NCBI RefSeq assembly: GCF_025685565.1 | Contig: NZ_JAGSYE010000001.1 | Location: 1,612,001-1,676,000 of the forward strand | DNA length: 64,000 bases | Reading direction: 5' to 3' | Origin: Granulicella aggregans | GTDB lineage: Bacteria; Acidobacteriota; Terriglobia; Terriglobales; Acidobacteriaceae | In this document: positions 63,575 through 64,000 of the stretch, piece by piece | Position numbering within the stretch: position 1 is the stretch's first letter | Layout of the letters: the number at the start of each line of letters is the position of its first letter | Notes under the pieces: generated by a model | What the model saw: the letters and a program-made list of their open reading frames with translations, nothing else | Databases searched by the model: none | What the model was told of the DNA's origin: nothing | Translations under genes and position numbers: made by a program

Positions 63575-64000
63575 ATGGGCTATCCCGTGGCCTTCCTCGC
63601 CCAGTTCCGCGCCGCGCCCAACCTTCTTACGATGGTTCGGCTCTTTACCATCCCCTTCATCGTCATCGAGATCTTGGACGGGAACTTCGGCGTCGCCTTC
63701 TCGCTGTTCATCCTGGCCGGAATCAGCGATGGCTTCGACGGGCTGCTGGCGCGGTGGCTGAACCAGAAGACGACGCTGGGTCTCTATCTCGACCCGATCG
63801 CCGACAAGCTGCTGCTGAGCACTTTGTTCCTGGTGCTGACCCACGTGGGCATCATCCCGCGTTACGTGACGGTGCTGGTCTTCAGCCGCGACTTCGGAAT
63901 TCTTCTGATCTCGACCCTGCTCTTCGCCACGCATACGCTGCGCGACTTTCGCCCCAGCCTCTTCGGAAAGCTCAATACGCTGGTCCAGATCGTAGCTTTG
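63575..64000 (+). CDS. pgsA: CDP-alcohol phosphatidyltransferase, probably phosphatidylglycerophosphate synthase (3' end outside window)
   Basis: ATG 63575; 142 residues visible. The N-terminal APNLLTMVRLFTIPF and the CDP-OH-P signature SDGFDGLLARWLNQKTTLGLYLDPIADK (D-x2-D-G-x2-A-R-x8-G-x3-D-x3-D) are complete. Helices follow. An inner-membrane enzyme of phospholipid synthesis; PgsA is the likeliest member, but other CDP-alcohol transferases cannot be excluded from the N-terminal part. Confidence 0.8.
   Translation, partial: MGYPVAFLAQFRAAPNLLTMVRLFTIPFIVIEILDGNFGVAFSLFILAGISDGFDGLLARWLNQKTTLGLYLDPIADKLLLSTLFLVLTHVGIIPRYVTVLVFSRDFGILLISTLLFATHTLRDFRPSLFGKLNTLVQIVAL

Overview
The window looks like chromosome of an acidobacterium of the Terriglobia type (Granulicella, Terriglobus or Edaphobacter relatives). 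The reasons are high GC, two Oar-like TonB-dependent receptors with a carboxypeptidase-regulatory N-terminal domain, very large beta-propeller sensor kinases paired with NarL-type response regulators, and a typical set of housekeeping genes. This placement is inferred from gene style, not from a marker gene.

Layout. 1-3861: tail of a lipoprotein-like gene, then a NarL-type regulator and its propeller histidine kinase (minus strand). 3.9-28.9 kb: an accessory region bounded on both sides by 3' remnants of large serine recombinase genes and containing an IS3-family transposase remnant. Its intact part is a quinone/aromatic-stress and small-molecule cluster: XapX protein, two isochorismatase-fold hydrolases, an MhqO-like extradiol dioxygenase with an MhqD-like esterase, an MFS exporter with a C-terminal monooxygenase-like domain, an exported glyoxalase-like protein, a YtcJ-type amidohydrolase, an alginate-export-type porin and DoxX proteins. 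Further on are AzoR, a DUF417 protein and a cNMP-domain/thioredoxin-reductase-like fusion. Between 18.9 and 26.0 kb there are many gene fragments: a broken propeller kinase, DoxX, MBL-fold, DUF1348, alpha/beta hydrolase, and a response regulator running into a haloperoxidase piece.

28.88-40.31 kb: an 11.4-kb integrative element in the 3' end of a tRNA-Pro(GGG) gene. A 47-bp exact direct repeat marks both ends, and TGTTCC-type repeats that could be integrase arm sites lie just inside each end. It encodes a tyrosine integrase, an excisionase-like HTH protein, a HUH rolling-circle Rep protein, a Tn3-type serine resolvase with a res-like site, and unknown proteins. Its cargo is a minus-strand module: a winged-helix-like protein translationally coupled to a PD-(D/E)xK nuclease-like protein, then an 885-residue protein joining an Mrr-like nuclease domain to a STAND-type NTPase. 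This cargo is the best candidate in the window for an undescribed, probably anti-phage or anti-plasmid, system.

40.3-64 kb: ordinary chromosome with tRNA-Pro, a YggX-like protein, RNase R, a DUF1593 protein, a membrane-anchored TIR protein, a type B carboxylesterase, TonB-dependent receptors, a Rel/SpoT enzyme, an alpha/beta hydrolase, a PilZ protein, a prolyl oligopeptidase, a YXWGXW-repeat protein, RidA, MsrB, ribosomal protein L28, tRNA-Val(GAC) and the start of a CDP-alcohol phosphatidyltransferase. Several good intrinsic terminators lie here. All calls come from reading the sequence and from family knowledge; no database search was run.
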